Positions 1 to 6,281 of a stretch of 6,338 nucleotides of DNA are shown here, in pieces (the stretch's first letter is position 1; every line of letters begins with the position of its first letter). This stretch comes from an uncultured Colwellia sp. (GTDB lineage: Bacteria; Pseudomonadota; Gammaproteobacteria; Enterobacterales; Alteromonadaceae), in assembly GCA_913020705.1 (NCBI GenBank), contig CAJWBY010000213.1, positions 1-6,338 on the forward strand, in the 5' to 3' direction. A program made the position numbers and the translations under genes. The notes under the pieces are model-generated. The model made no database searches. It was not told the DNA's origin and saw only the letters and a program-made list of their open reading frames with translations.

Positions 1-289
1 TGATGGTGTTTTGGCTATCCATATTTCAAATACGCACTTAGATTTAACTCACTTAGTACGTGGTTTATCGAATGCGCTAGATAAAGACATTATTTACGTT
101 GAAACTGTTGCAGATAAAGACAATGAACATAATGTTCAATGGGTTTTATTAACCAATAACCAGGTTTTTTTAAAGGATGTTCGAGTAAAAGCTTATCGCA
201 GTGATTGGCCGGCGGAAAGTTTTGGAGAAAAGAAGAGTGAGATAATTTGGACCGATGAACATAGTGATTTGTTGTCGGTTCTCAAGTGA
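1..289 (+). CDS. C-terminal end of a fused MFS/spermidine-synthase-like protein (5' partial)
   Basis: The frame is open from the window edge (first full codon at 2-4) to TGA at 287-289, so only about 95 C-terminal residues are present and the real start lies upstream. The piece opens with DGVLAIHISNTHLDL, the conserved strand and helix found near the end of the spermidine-synthase-like methyltransferase domain in fused MFS/spermidine synthase proteins. It closes with a WTDEHSDLLSVL segment resembling the WTDDYSNLL-type ending of that family. In these proteins an N-terminal multi-spanning membrane region precedes the cytoplasmic synthase-like domain; the former is not visible here. Many members are annotated from fold alone and true aminopropyltransferase activity is often unproven, so I give no gene symbol. 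The TTG at 11 is an internal leucine codon. Family assignment is from recalled motifs, not from a search. Confidence 0.75.
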   Translation, partial: DGVLAIHISNTHLDLTHLVRGLSNALDKDIIYVETVADKDNEHNVQWVLLTNNQVFLKDVRVKAYRSDWPAESFGEKKSEIIWTDEHSDLLSVLK

Positions 290-298
290 TACTTAAAT

Positions 299-327
299 GA
301 TTGTCGAATCTAATGTAAACGACAATC
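299..327 (+). terminator. Possible hairpin terminator after the synthase-like gene
   Basis: GATTGTCG (299-306) and CGACAATC (320-327) are perfect inverted copies separated by 13 bases, starting 10 bases after the TGA at 287-289. The position fits a transcription end. No U-tract follows (the next bases are TGTAATGC), so it is not a standard intrinsic terminator. It could instead be a 3'-end-stabilising hairpin or a protein-binding palindrome. Confidence 0.3.
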
Positions 328-380
328 TGTAATGCTCTATTGAAACAATAAATGATCAGCTTAAAAATATTTCACAAATT

Positions 381-418
381 GAGCATAGTCGCCACCCCAG
401 TGAGACGGGTTTCATGCT
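381..418. repeat. Possible dispersed-repeat or mobile-element remnant (GC-richer patch)
   Basis: This 38-base patch is clearly richer in G and C than the AT-rich flanks. Its ends carry the inverted pair AGCAT (382-386) and ATGCT (414-418), and an inner ACCC (394-397) can pair with GGGT (407-410), giving an imperfect hairpin. On the minus strand one frame reads [14 protein letters not shown] and then stops at 372-374, with a stop also just upstream. I have an uncertain memory of this short peptide at the ends of spurious small ORFs in other marine gammaproteobacteria, which would suit a repeated element rather than a gene. The copy number cannot be judged from one window. Confidence 0.25.
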
Positions 419-617
419 AAATGTAATTTCAGGAATAGTGGCTATTTAGAAAACGTCATTCTTAAGCAGAACTCAGGTTACCTATACTTAAATGAAAGAA
501 AAAGTTATTTTAACTTTACACTTTTTAAGGATGCGTTTTTATACGATAAATTCTTTTACTTTGTATTTTACTAGCAAGCCGATAGAATTAGCTGTTTTTC
601 CAATTTGAGTTCAATTC

Positions 618-1823
618 ATGCTTGTTCGTTTTTTAACAATTTCCATCTCGTTTTTTCTTATTTTTGCTAGCACCTTAGGTCTTAACGCCAATGCAAACGA
701 ACTACAGCGTTTAAATAAACAACTCGCGGCTGATTTTGCTAAAGAGTTAAAAAAGCACAATATTCCAGGTGGTGCATATGCTATCGTAAAAAATAATAAG
801 GTCATCGCATTAGAGAAGTTCGGCTATATCGATACCAAAAAATCAAAAAAAGTCGACAACAATACAGTTTTCCGTTTAGCCTCAGTATCAAAACCATTTG
901 CCGCAACTATTACCACTATGTTGGCGCAAGAGCAGCAATTAAACCTTTCCGACCCAATAACTAAGTATTTGCCTAACTTTACTCTAGCCACTAAAGGCGC
1001 AGCTGACAAAATTCAAATAAAACACTTACTAAGTCACTCTAGCGGATTAATGCCCAATGCTTACGACAATTTACTGCATGAAAACTGGAGTATGGAAAAA
1101 ATAATTAACCGTTTTGATCGCGTTAAGCCAATATGTCAGCCAGCTAAATGCTATGGCTATCAAAATATCGTCTATGGTTTTTTACAGCCAGCAATCGAAG
1201 CGAGCCAAACTAAAAGCTATTCCACCTTGCTACAAGAGAGGATATTCTCGCCATTAGAAATGGAAAATGCTTCTGTGGGAATTGACGTTTTCCGTAACAA
1301 TAAAAATACCGCTAAACCTCATATATTAAGAAAGCGCATAAAAACGGGCAGAAAAGATAAGCAAGGTAATGATATTAGAAAATATGTTTGGCGCACTGTA
1401 GATGTTGAACCCGACTACTATAAAGTCGCGCCAGCAGCAGGAATTAATGCCAGCATTACAGATTTAGCGAAATGGTTAATTGCTAATTTAGGTTATCAAC
1501 CTACCGTGCTTTCGCCAGCATTATTAGATGAATTAACAACTCCACGCATTAAAACTAAAAAGGATTTACGTCGCAGATATTGGCGTAGTCACTTAACTGA
1601 TGCACACTACGGTTATGGTTGGCGTATTTATCAATTTGGTGATCACCCGATAGTTTATCACTCAGGTTGGGTTGCAGGCTTTAGAGCTGATATCGGCTAT
1701 TCGCCTGATTTAGATATTGGTTTTGCCGTATTGATCAATGCTGAATCAAATGTTATCAACAAAATAACCAGTCAGTTTTGGTCAAAAGCTCATAAGAAGC
1801 TACTAGCAAAAGTAAAAATTTAA
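618..1823 (+). CDS. Exported serine hydrolase, class C beta-lactamase/PBP-like fold
   Basis: The product has 401 residues. Residues 1-27 form a signal peptide (basic start, hydrophobic stretch about 5-22, ANA near a plausible cleavage site), so it should act in the periplasm or outside the cell; the signal supports ATG 618 despite a weak ribosome site (GAG at 607-609). The family's three active-site elements are present in order: S89-V-S-K92 (nucleophile Ser and base Lys), Y181-Q-N183, and H348-S-G350 in place of the KTG of penicillin-binding proteins. This pattern fits the broad beta-lactamase/esterase/D-aminopeptidase family, and the substrate cannot be told from sequence. Two cysteines, C173 and C178, lie just before the Tyr motif and could form a disulfide. 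A strongly basic segment spans about 236-259. It stands alone, with a long AT-rich leader and a possible terminator at 1854-1890. Calling it a resistance beta-lactamase would be unjustified. Confidence 0.9.
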   Translation: MLVRFLTISISFFLIFASTLGLNANANELQRLNKQLAADFAKELKKHNIPGGAYAIVKNNKVIALEKFGYIDTKKSKKVDNNTVFRLASVSKPFAATITTMLAQEQQLNLSDPITKYLPNFTLATKGAADKIQIKHLLSHSSGLMPNAYDNLLHENWSMEKIINRFDRVKPICQPAKCYGYQNIVYGFLQPAIEASQTKSYSTLLQERIFSPLEMENASVGIDVFRNNKNTAKPHILRKRIKTGRKDKQGNDIRKYVWRTVDVEPDYYKVAPAAGINASITDLAKWLIANLGYQPTVLSPALLDELTTPRIKTKKDLRRRYWRSHLTDAHYGYGWRIYQFGDHPIVYHSGWVAGFRADIGYSPDLDIGFAVLINAESNVINKITSQFWSKAHKKLLAKVKI

Positions 1824-1853
1824 TAACGGCTCATAGGTTGGACATTAAGAGAT

Positions 1854-1890
1854 AAAAGGAGCTAAACCGCATTTTAATCGTCCTTTTTCT
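1854..1890. terminator. Possible bidirectional terminator between the serine hydrolase and the transposase remnant
   Basis: AAAAGGA (1854-1860) and TCCTTTT (1881-1887) are perfect 7-base complements around a 20-base loop, and the T-rich run TCCTTTTTCTTTATTT continues downstream. Read from the minus strand, the same structure ends in a run of T. It lies between two convergent genes (stops at 1821-1823 and 1891-1893), where a shared terminator is expected. The long loop and only two G:C pairs in the stem make it weak. Confidence 0.35.
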
Positions 1891-2262
1891 TTATTTCTGA
1901 TCGGGTTCGCTCTTTGAGCATATTTTGAGAAAAAAATTGATAGCTTTTTGCCATGTGTTTTTCAGTGTCGATATCACGCCTTGTGTTATCGACTCCATTA
2001 ATTGATAAAACCAACCTTGCGTGTTTTTTGCTACCATAAATTTTGATAACTCAATACCTGCAAGCTGTTGAACACTCATGCTTATTCGCCGTTTTACTAA
2101 CAACGTCAATAAACTTACCCACACCAAACCTTCCATCATCGTCGCGTTTCTGGCGTTGAATTTTTGAAGGTTGCAATAAGACTTCCATTCCTTAAACAGT
2201 AACTCTATTTGCCATCGGAGACTGTATAACTTTATTACTGCATCTGCGCTAAACAGGCCGAG
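1891..2262 (-). pseudogene. IS4-family DDE transposase, C-terminal fragment
   Basis: About 123 residues remain, read from roughly 2262 to the TAA at 1891-1893; complete members of the family are usually around 370-450 residues, so only the C-terminal third survives. The diagnostic IS4 signature Y-x2-R-x3-E-x6-K is intact in YSLRWQIELLFKEWK (fragment residues 13-27), and its glutamate, encoded at 2203-2205, is the third catalytic acid of the DDE triad. The region carrying the two aspartates is gone, so the protein cannot be active. The ATG at 2137-2139 is internal (preceded in frame by FNARNAT) and is not a real start. Going upstream, the frame meets a stop at 2263-2265 where the topoisomerase piece begins on the other strand. 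No frameshift is visible inside the fragment, which suggests fairly recent decay. Confidence 0.88.
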
Positions 2263-2264
2263 TT

Positions 2265-2669
2265 ATGCAATTTGACGATCGGATGAGAATTCATCCGAAA
2301 TTATCGAAAGGTGATGATAAACACTTATCTGATTTATCTGTTGATGAGGTATTAACGCTTGAGCAATTAAACCCTGCGCAGCACTTTACTAAGCCTCCTG
2401 CTCGTTTTGGTGAAGCATCATTAGTTAAAGAATTAGAAAAACGTTCAATTGGTCGTCCGTCTACGTATGCGTCAATTATTTCAACTATCCAAGACCGTGG
2501 GTATGCACGATTAGACAAGAAACGTTTTTACGCCGAGAAAATGGGCGAAATTGTTACAGACAGTTTATCTGAAAGCTTTAAAGATTTAATGAACTATGAC
2601 TTTACCGCCAACATGGAGCAAGAGCTTGATGAAGTGGCAGACGGTAAAGCCAATTGGAAAGACGTACTA
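2265..2669 (+). pseudogene. topA: DNA topoisomerase I, internal fragment truncated at both ends
   Basis: About 135 residues match the middle of bacterial topoisomerase IA. Recognisable blocks in order are the [18 protein letters not shown] segment, [33 protein letters not shown], the [13 protein letters not shown] block, and [20 protein letters not shown] followed by WKDVL. They align almost residue for residue with what I recall of E. coli TopA between the active-site region and the zinc ribbons. The TOPRIM domain and catalytic tyrosine (upstream) and the C-terminal zinc-binding domains (downstream) are absent, so the piece cannot relax DNA. Similarity starts at or just before the phenylalanine codon at 2271 and ends at the leucine codon at 2667-2669. 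ATG 2265 is the first start after an in-frame stop at 2250-2252 and is probably fortuitous. The frame runs on to 2837, but that extension is junction sequence and antisense gloA. An intact topA must exist elsewhere. Confidence 0.92.
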
Positions 2670-2700
2670 TTTATTATTCAAAGTTATCCGTTAAATTATT
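2670..2700. other. Junction between the topA fragment and the gloA stop codon
   Basis: These 31 AT-rich bases separate the last residue with topoisomerase similarity from the gloA stop codon at 2701-2703. On the minus strand, where the end of the operon should be, I see no stem-loop and no T-run of the kind an intrinsic terminator needs. The bases match neither neighbour in any way I recognise, so they may be original gloA downstream sequence or filler added at the breakpoint. Confidence 0.5.
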
Positions 2701-3120
2701 CTACCAGCTACCTTGGTTTTCCATACTTAACCAAGGCTCTTGTGGAGCTAATGAGTCATCTTTTTGTAATAACTCTATGGATATGCCATCTGGAGATTTT
2801 ACGAAAGCCATATGGCCGTCACGCGGCGGTCGGTTAATAACAACGCCGGCACCCATTAATTTTTCGCAAGTTTTATAGATATCGTTTACTTCAAAGGCTA
2901 AATGTCCAAAGTTTCTCCCACCGGTATAGTCTTCTTCAGAGCCCCAGTTATGGGTTAGTTCAATCTCAGGGCCGCCAATTTCTGTAGCTAGAAAGATGAG
3001 TGAAAATTTACCTTTAGGTACATCAACACGTTTTGTTTCGATTAAACCTAAATGATTAATATAGAATTCTAGTGACTTTTCCAAGTCATGTATGCGTACC
3101 ATCGTATGTAAAAATTTCAT
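2701..3120 (-). CDS. gloA: Lactoylglutathione lyase (glyoxalase I)
   Basis: This 139-residue protein of the VOC superfamily converts the hemithioacetal of methylglyoxal and glutathione into S-lactoylglutathione in the cytoplasm, the first step of the glyoxalase pathway. It begins [10 protein letters not shown], like E. coli GloA, and has the four expected metal ligands H5, E54, H73 and E116, in the contexts [23 protein letters not shown] and SIELLQ. The two beta-alpha-beta-beta-beta halves cover about residues 1-60 and 70-118. Length is close to E. coli GloA (135), with a C-terminal tail ending in ENQGSW, so the gene appears complete even though a rearrangement scar begins 31 bp after its stop. 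A good ribosome site (AGGAA at 3126-3130) lies 5 bases before the ATG. It follows nth by 31 bp on the same strand and is probably the last gene of the rsx operon transcript. Metal preference (Ni or Zn) is not evident from sequence. Confidence 0.93.
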   Translation of the reverse strand: MKFLHTMVRIHDLEKSLEFYINHLGLIETKRVDVPKGKFSLIFLATEIGGPEIELTHNWGSEEDYTGGRNFGHLAFEVNDIYKTCEKLMGAGVVINRPPRDGHMAFVKSPDGISIELLQKDDSLAPQEPWLSMENQGSW

Positions 3121-3125
3121 TATTG

Positions 3126-3130
3126 TTCCT
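3126..3130 (-). promoter_or_regulatory. Ribosome binding site of gloA
   Basis: AGGAA on the minus strand, five bases before the gloA ATG, is the clearest Shine-Dalgarno match in the operon. It fixes the start so that residue H5 becomes the first metal ligand. The sites before rsxD and nth are much weaker. Confidence 0.6.
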
Positions 3131-3151
3131 ACTGTATGATTTATTACTCAG

Positions 3152-3811
3152 TTAACTGACTTTTTCTTTGAACTCACATAAGTCTTCAATAATACAAGAT
3201 CCACAACGAGGTGTTCTCGCTACACAAGTATATCGACCATGAAGAATGAACCAGTGATGTAAATTAAAAAAGAATTCTGTTTTTCTTGGGGTGTTTTTAA
3301 CTATATTTTTCTCTGTTTCTTCTACGGTTTTACCTTTTGCAAAACCAGTACGGTTTGCTAAACGTTGGATATGGGTATCTACGGCAATAAAATAGTTACC
3401 TTCATTATCCTTTAGCTGTCCAAATGCTGTATTTAAAACTACATTGGCAGTTTTTCTTCCAACACCGGGTAAAGCTTCAAGTGAAACTCTATCTTCAGGT
3501 ACTTCACCACCGTGTAAATCAACTAACATTTGACACGTTTTTAAGGTGTTCGCTGCTTTCGTATTAAATAAGCCAATGGTTTTTATATACGATTTTAAGC
3601 CATCGAGACCCAAATCAAGAATAGATTGAGGTGTATTTGCAATAGGATAAAGCTTTGCAGTCGCTTTATTAACACTGACATCTGTTGCTTGTGCAGAAAG
3701 TAGCACGGCAATTAATAACTCAAAAGGAGAAGAAAAGTTGAGTTCAGTGGTTGGATTTGGATCATTGTCACGTAATCGAGATAATATTTCTATGCGCTTT
3801 TCTTTATTCAT
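3152..3811 (-). CDS. nth: Endonuclease III, DNA glycosylase/AP lyase with a [4Fe-4S] cluster
   Basis: The enzyme removes oxidised pyrimidines such as thymine glycol and nicks the resulting abasic site in base-excision repair. The 219 residues are nearly collinear with E. coli Nth (211): the N-terminal block TTELNFSSPFELLIAVLLSA, the helix-hairpin-helix LPGVGRKTANVV (114-125) with catalytic Lys120, the catalytic Asp145 in IAVDTH, and a C-terminal cluster loop with C196, C203, C206 and C212 spaced C-x6-C-x2-C-x5-C. The extra length is mostly a seven-residue insertion (about 132-141, QLKDNEGNYF, replacing three residues in E. coli) between the HhH and Asp145, plus two residues near 175-182. The gene starts 17 bp after the rsxE stop on the same strand, the usual gammaproteobacterial linkage. 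Its ribosome site is weak (AAAAGA about 8-10 bases before the ATG). Confidence 0.97.
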   Translation of the reverse strand: MNKEKRIEILSRLRDNDPNPTTELNFSSPFELLIAVLLSAQATDVSVNKATAKLYPIANTPQSILDLGLDGLKSYIKTIGLFNTKAANTLKTCQMLVDLHGGEVPEDRVSLEALPGVGRKTANVVLNTAFGQLKDNEGNYFIAVDTHIQRLANRTGFAKGKTVEETEKNIVKNTPRKTEFFFNLHHWFILHGRYTCVARTPRCGSCIIEDLCEFKEKVS

Positions 3812-3828
3812 AAGTAATTTATCTTTTG

Positions 3829-4536
3829 TTATTTTTCATCAAAATTGACACGAACGCGCGAAATCTCTGTGTTTACAGCTTTAGGTTTTGCAGCCGCAAC
3901 TTTATCGTCAATTGCATTCTTTAAGGCAATAAATAAACCCATGGCCATGAAAGCACCCGGCGGTAGAATTGCGAGTAAGAATTGGCTGTCCAATTTAAAC
4001 ACTTCAACACGCAATATACTTGCCCATTCTCCCAATAATAAATTAGCACCGTCAAATAATGTACCTTGGCCTAGTATTTCTCTTACTGCACCTAGTAGCA
4101 TCAATATAAGCAGAAAACCTAGTCCCATCATTAAGCCATCAAAGGTTGCTTGTTTGATTGGATTTTTTGAAGCATAAGCTTCAGCTCTGCCGATAATTGC
4201 ACAGTTAGTTACAATCAAGGGCAAAAATATACCTAATGATTGATACAAGCCAAAAGTGTAGGCATTCATCAGTAATTGTACACAAGTCACAAAAGACGCA
4301 ATGATCAAAACAAAAATAGGGATGCGAATTTCTTTAGGCACCCAATGACGTATAGCAGACACCGTAGCATTTGAACAAATAAGCACAAACAAGGTTGCTA
4401 TACCTAAACCAATAGCATTGGTTAAGGTTGAAGTTACCGCTAATAAAGGACACAATCCTAATAACTGAACGATGCCAGGGTTGTTTTTCCACAAACCTTG
4501 CCAAGCTAACTCTTTATATTCATCGTTAAGTTTCAT
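3829..4536 (-). CDS. rsxE: Rnf/Rsx electron transport complex subunit E
   Basis: This 235-residue integral membrane subunit is homologous to NqrD of the Na+-translocating NADH:quinone reductase. Hydrophobic segments fall near residues 30-55, 72-92, 98-116, 130-152 and 183-205. Family blocks include [25 protein letters not shown] and the [10 protein letters not shown] segment near the C-terminus. Cys29 and Cys112 occupy the positions that in NqrD, together with two cysteines of the partner subunit (NqrE, or RnfA in this complex), hold a [2Fe-2S] cluster inside the membrane; both are conserved here. The partner gene rsxA would lie beyond the window. The ATG is 2 bp after the rsxG stop, with AAGGA about 14 bases upstream, suggesting translational coupling. 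The hydrophilic C-terminal tail (about 207-235) is alanine- and lysine-rich. The rsx name follows E. coli usage; rnfE is the synonym. Confidence 0.96.
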   Translation of the reverse strand: MKLNDEYKELAWQGLWKNNPGIVQLLGLCPLLAVTSTLTNAIGLGIATLFVLICSNATVSAIRHWVPKEIRIPIFVLIIASFVTCVQLLMNAYTFGLYQSLGIFLPLIVTNCAIIGRAEAYASKNPIKQATFDGLMMGLGFLLILMLLGAVREILGQGTLFDGANLLLGEWASILRVEVFKLDSQFLLAILPPGAFMAMGLFIALKNAIDDKVAAAKPKAVNTEISRVRVNFDEK

Positions 4537-4538
4537 GA

Positions 4539-5201
4539 TTATAAGGTGTCCTTAACTGAATCATTATTCTGACAATTACTTGCACTTTCAAAAAGTTTAT
4601 CTTGGTGTTCGTTGAAATAAATTACGGTATTTCTTACTGCTTTTACAACTGCTCGCGGAGTGATGGTTGCTCCGGTGAATTGATCAAACATACCACCATC
4701 TTTTTTTACTAGCCAACGACCATCGCTTTTACTCGCTAATTTTTTAGTATTAAAACTCTTAATCCAATCACTTTTTCTTACTTCTATTTTATCGCCAAGT
4801 CCAGGCGTTTCTTGGTGTTTCAATGTTCTTACGCCACTCACGCTACCATTAATATTGATAGCAATGAGTAATTCTATATTGCCGCTGTAACCATCTGGGG
4901 CAACAGTGGTAATGGCGGCGGCAATTGATTTTTCATTATTTCTTGCGCGATAAATTTTTTGTGGCTCTGCTGTCGCTAATGCATCATTAGGCAAAATAAG
5001 GCAGTCTTGATAGATAACATTATTGTAACTGTCTTCGGCAATAATACTGTTTAAATTACGTAATAAATCTTGTTGTTGTTGAAAGACAATTTGATCTTTG
5101 GTGAGTGAATGAACTAAGCCTACGATGGCCGTACAAACAATAGCAAACAAGGCAAGAATTTTGGCATTTCTGCTGACAGCCGTTTTTATTGAAAGAACCA
5201 T
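4539..5201 (-). CDS. rsxG: Rnf/Rsx electron transport complex subunit G, covalent FMN protein
   Basis: The 220-residue protein has a single N-terminal membrane anchor (about residues 15-33) followed by a periplasmic FMN-binding domain. The flavin is expected on a threonine in the S/T-G-A-T motif, seen here as T176-G-A-T179 (phosphoester FMN on Thr179), with the following TPRAVVKAV helix typical of RnfG and NqrC. The conserved [12 protein letters not shown] segment (129-140), the other half of the flavin site, is intact. The start codon overlaps the rsxD stop by one base (TAATG), and GGGA lies about 9 bases upstream inside rsxD, so translation is probably coupled. Covalent flavinylation in this family is carried out by ApbE, which is not encoded in this window. 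C23 in the anchor and C67 and C210 in the exported part have no role I can assign. Confidence 0.96.
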   Translation of the reverse strand: MVLSIKTAVSRNAKILALFAIVCTAIVGLVHSLTKDQIVFQQQQDLLRNLNSIIAEDSYNNVIYQDCLILPNDALATAEPQKIYRARNNEKSIAAAITTVAPDGYSGNIELLIAININGSVSGVRTLKHQETPGLGDKIEVRKSDWIKSFNTKKLASKSDGRWLVKKDGGMFDQFTGATITPRAVVKAVRNTVIYFNEHQDKLFESASNCQNNDSVKDTL

Positions 5202-6277
5202 TATTCATTTCCCGACTTGTTTGATGAGACATTATGTCCATAGGTGCGAGGGCGCGTGTATTGATCGATTAGTGGCGCAGCCATATTACAAATCAATACT
5301 GCGAATGCTACCGCATCAGGATAACCACCGTACTTCCTGATAATAAACACTAAAAATCCAGCTAAAGCACCAAACACTATTCGTCCTTTAATACTGGTAG
5401 CACCTGAAACAGGATCTGTTAGAATAAAGAATGCACCTAACATACATGCGCCATTAAACCAGTGAAACATGGTTGAAGCATTGCTGTCTTGACTGAATAA
5501 AAAAGCAATCAATGAACAAACAAATAAGCTGGTTAAAAAGCTTAATGGCGTTGCCCATGAAATAGCTTTTTTGGCTAATAAGAATAGACCACCTAATAGA
5601 AATCCTGCATTAATCCATTCCCAGCCTAAGCCAAAATTTTCACCGATAACAGGATTTTCCATACTTTCAGCTATCGTTAAACCCAAGGTTAAATTTGTTT
5701 TAACTGTATCGAGTGGAGTGGCCATAGTGTAGCCGTCGATGTGTGTTCTTAGCTGCTCTACTGAATAGCCGTCGACAGTATATCCTCCTATAATAACCGA
5801 AAGCGTATCAAGGAAATTTAGAGGTAATGCCATTAGTTCAAGTGGCGGTTGCCATGATGTCATTTGCAGAGGAAATGAAATCAGCAGCATTACATAGCCT
5901 GCCATAGCAGGGTTGAAAGGGTTATGACCCAGACCGCCATAAAGTTGTTTGACGATGATAATAGCAAAAGCTGTGCCGATCACTGAAATCCACCATGGTG
6001 CAATGGCGGGCAAGCTGATACCAATTAATACCGCTGTTAGAATAGCGCTACCATCAAAGAGTTGCGCTTTTATATTTCGTTCACGTAAAGATAAAATGGT
6101 AAACTCAGCGATTAGGGCTGTAGTAATGGCGATTGAAATATGGATCATATTTCCCCAACCAAAAAAGTACCACTGAGCAAAAATGCCAGGAATTGTAGCA
6201 TAAATGACGAGTCGCATTATTGCAGAGGTTTCACTTTGAATGTGATTATGAGGTGAGCTTGCTATCCAAAAGGCCAT
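5201..6277 (-). CDS. rsxD: Rnf/Rsx electron transport complex subunit D, covalent FMN membrane protein
   Basis: The 358-residue subunit (E. coli about 352) is homologous to NqrB and has about ten hydrophobic segments in two blocks, roughly residues 20-138 and 222-338. The family start WIASSPH is present. The flavinylation site is T184-M-A-T187 in DGYTMATPLDTVKT; Thr187 is the FMN-bearing residue in Vibrio cholerae RnfD, and the numbering matches exactly. Other family blocks are the GGLGHNPFNPAMAGYV segment (114-129) and FILTDPVSGATSIKGR (284-299). The latter carries a second SGAT (291-294), discussed in the findings. The protein likely carries electrons through the membrane and takes part in ion movement coupled to them. 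The start lies 4 bp after the rsxC stop with little ribosome-site signal, so it is probably translationally coupled to rsxC. The C-terminal 20 residues are hydrophilic. Confidence 0.96.
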   Translation of the reverse strand: MAFWIASSPHNHIQSETSAIMRLVIYATIPGIFAQWYFFGWGNMIHISIAITTALIAEFTILSLRERNIKAQLFDGSAILTAVLIGISLPAIAPWWISVIGTAFAIIIVKQLYGGLGHNPFNPAMAGYVMLLISFPLQMTSWQPPLELMALPLNFLDTLSVIIGGYTVDGYSVEQLRTHIDGYTMATPLDTVKTNLTLGLTIAESMENPVIGENFGLGWEWINAGFLLGGLFLLAKKAISWATPLSFLTSLFVCSLIAFLFSQDSNASTMFHWFNGACMLGAFFILTDPVSGATSIKGRIVFGALAGFLVFIIRKYGGYPDAVAFAVLICNMAAPLIDQYTRPRTYGHNVSSNKSGNE

Positions 6278-6281
6278 AATT

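Larger units (their letters stand above)
290..617. other. Intergenic region between the synthase-like gene and the serine hydrolase
   Basis: This stretch of 328 bases has no convincing coding frame. It holds a perfect 8-bp hairpin just after the upstream stop codon (299-327), a GC-richer patch (381-418), a small AATAG-TGG-CTATT palindrome (434-446), and then a very AT-rich stretch (about 480-600) that is the natural place for the promoter of the downstream gene. The best promoter pair I can see is TTTACA at 515-520 and TATACG at 540-545, but the 19-base spacing is longer than optimal and the -10 match is poor, so I do not call it separately. Confidence 0.6.
1824..2262 (-). mobile_element. Remnant of an IS4-family insertion sequence, truncated
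   Basis: This is the 3' part of an insertion sequence, recognised from the transposase remnant inside it. One element end should lie in the non-coding 1824-1890, between the serine-hydrolase stop and the transposase stop; a candidate is the sequence near 1835-1850 (TAGGTTGGACATTAAG), but with the other end missing no inverted-repeat pair can be confirmed. The inner boundary is sharp: transposase similarity stops near 2262 and topoisomerase similarity starts by 2271. No target-site duplication can be assigned, and the element cannot be autonomous. Confidence 0.65.

Noticed and set aside
11..13. TTG as the start of a 92-residue plus-strand protein
   Set aside because: The frame is open to the window edge and the preceding residues (DGV) belong to the conserved family motif, so this is an internal leucine.
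372..416. Minus-strand short reading frame [14 protein letters not shown]
   Set aside because: It has no start codon or ribosome site and a stop codon lies immediately upstream; it is useful only as a hint of a repeated element.
515..545. Sigma-70 promoter TTTACA ... TATACG ahead of the serine hydrolase
   Set aside because: The 19-base spacing and weak -10 hexamer in a generally AT-rich stretch make it no better than chance.
618..1823. Antibiotic-resistance (AmpC) beta-lactamase
   Set aside because: The SxxK, YxN and HSG motifs define only the broad fold family. HSG replaces the KTG of AmpC, and there is no adjacent ampR-like regulator.
2137..2139. ATG as the start of a small 82-residue minus-strand protein
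   Set aside because: The same frame continues upstream with the IS4 YREK signature, so this is an internal methionine of a truncated transposase.
2670..2837. In-frame continuation of the topA fragment reading frame
   Set aside because: After the WKDVL segment the translation loses all topoisomerase similarity and from 2701 runs antisense to the well-supported gloA gene; it is read-through past the breakpoint.
3845..4177. Plus-strand 110-residue frame opposite rsxE
   Set aside because: It is antisense to a well-conserved membrane subunit with intact cysteine ligands; the frame is open only because of the codon composition of rsxE.
5056..5241. Minus-strand 61-residue frame across the rsxD/rsxG junction
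   Set aside because: It overlaps two strongly supported genes in another frame and has no recognisable features.
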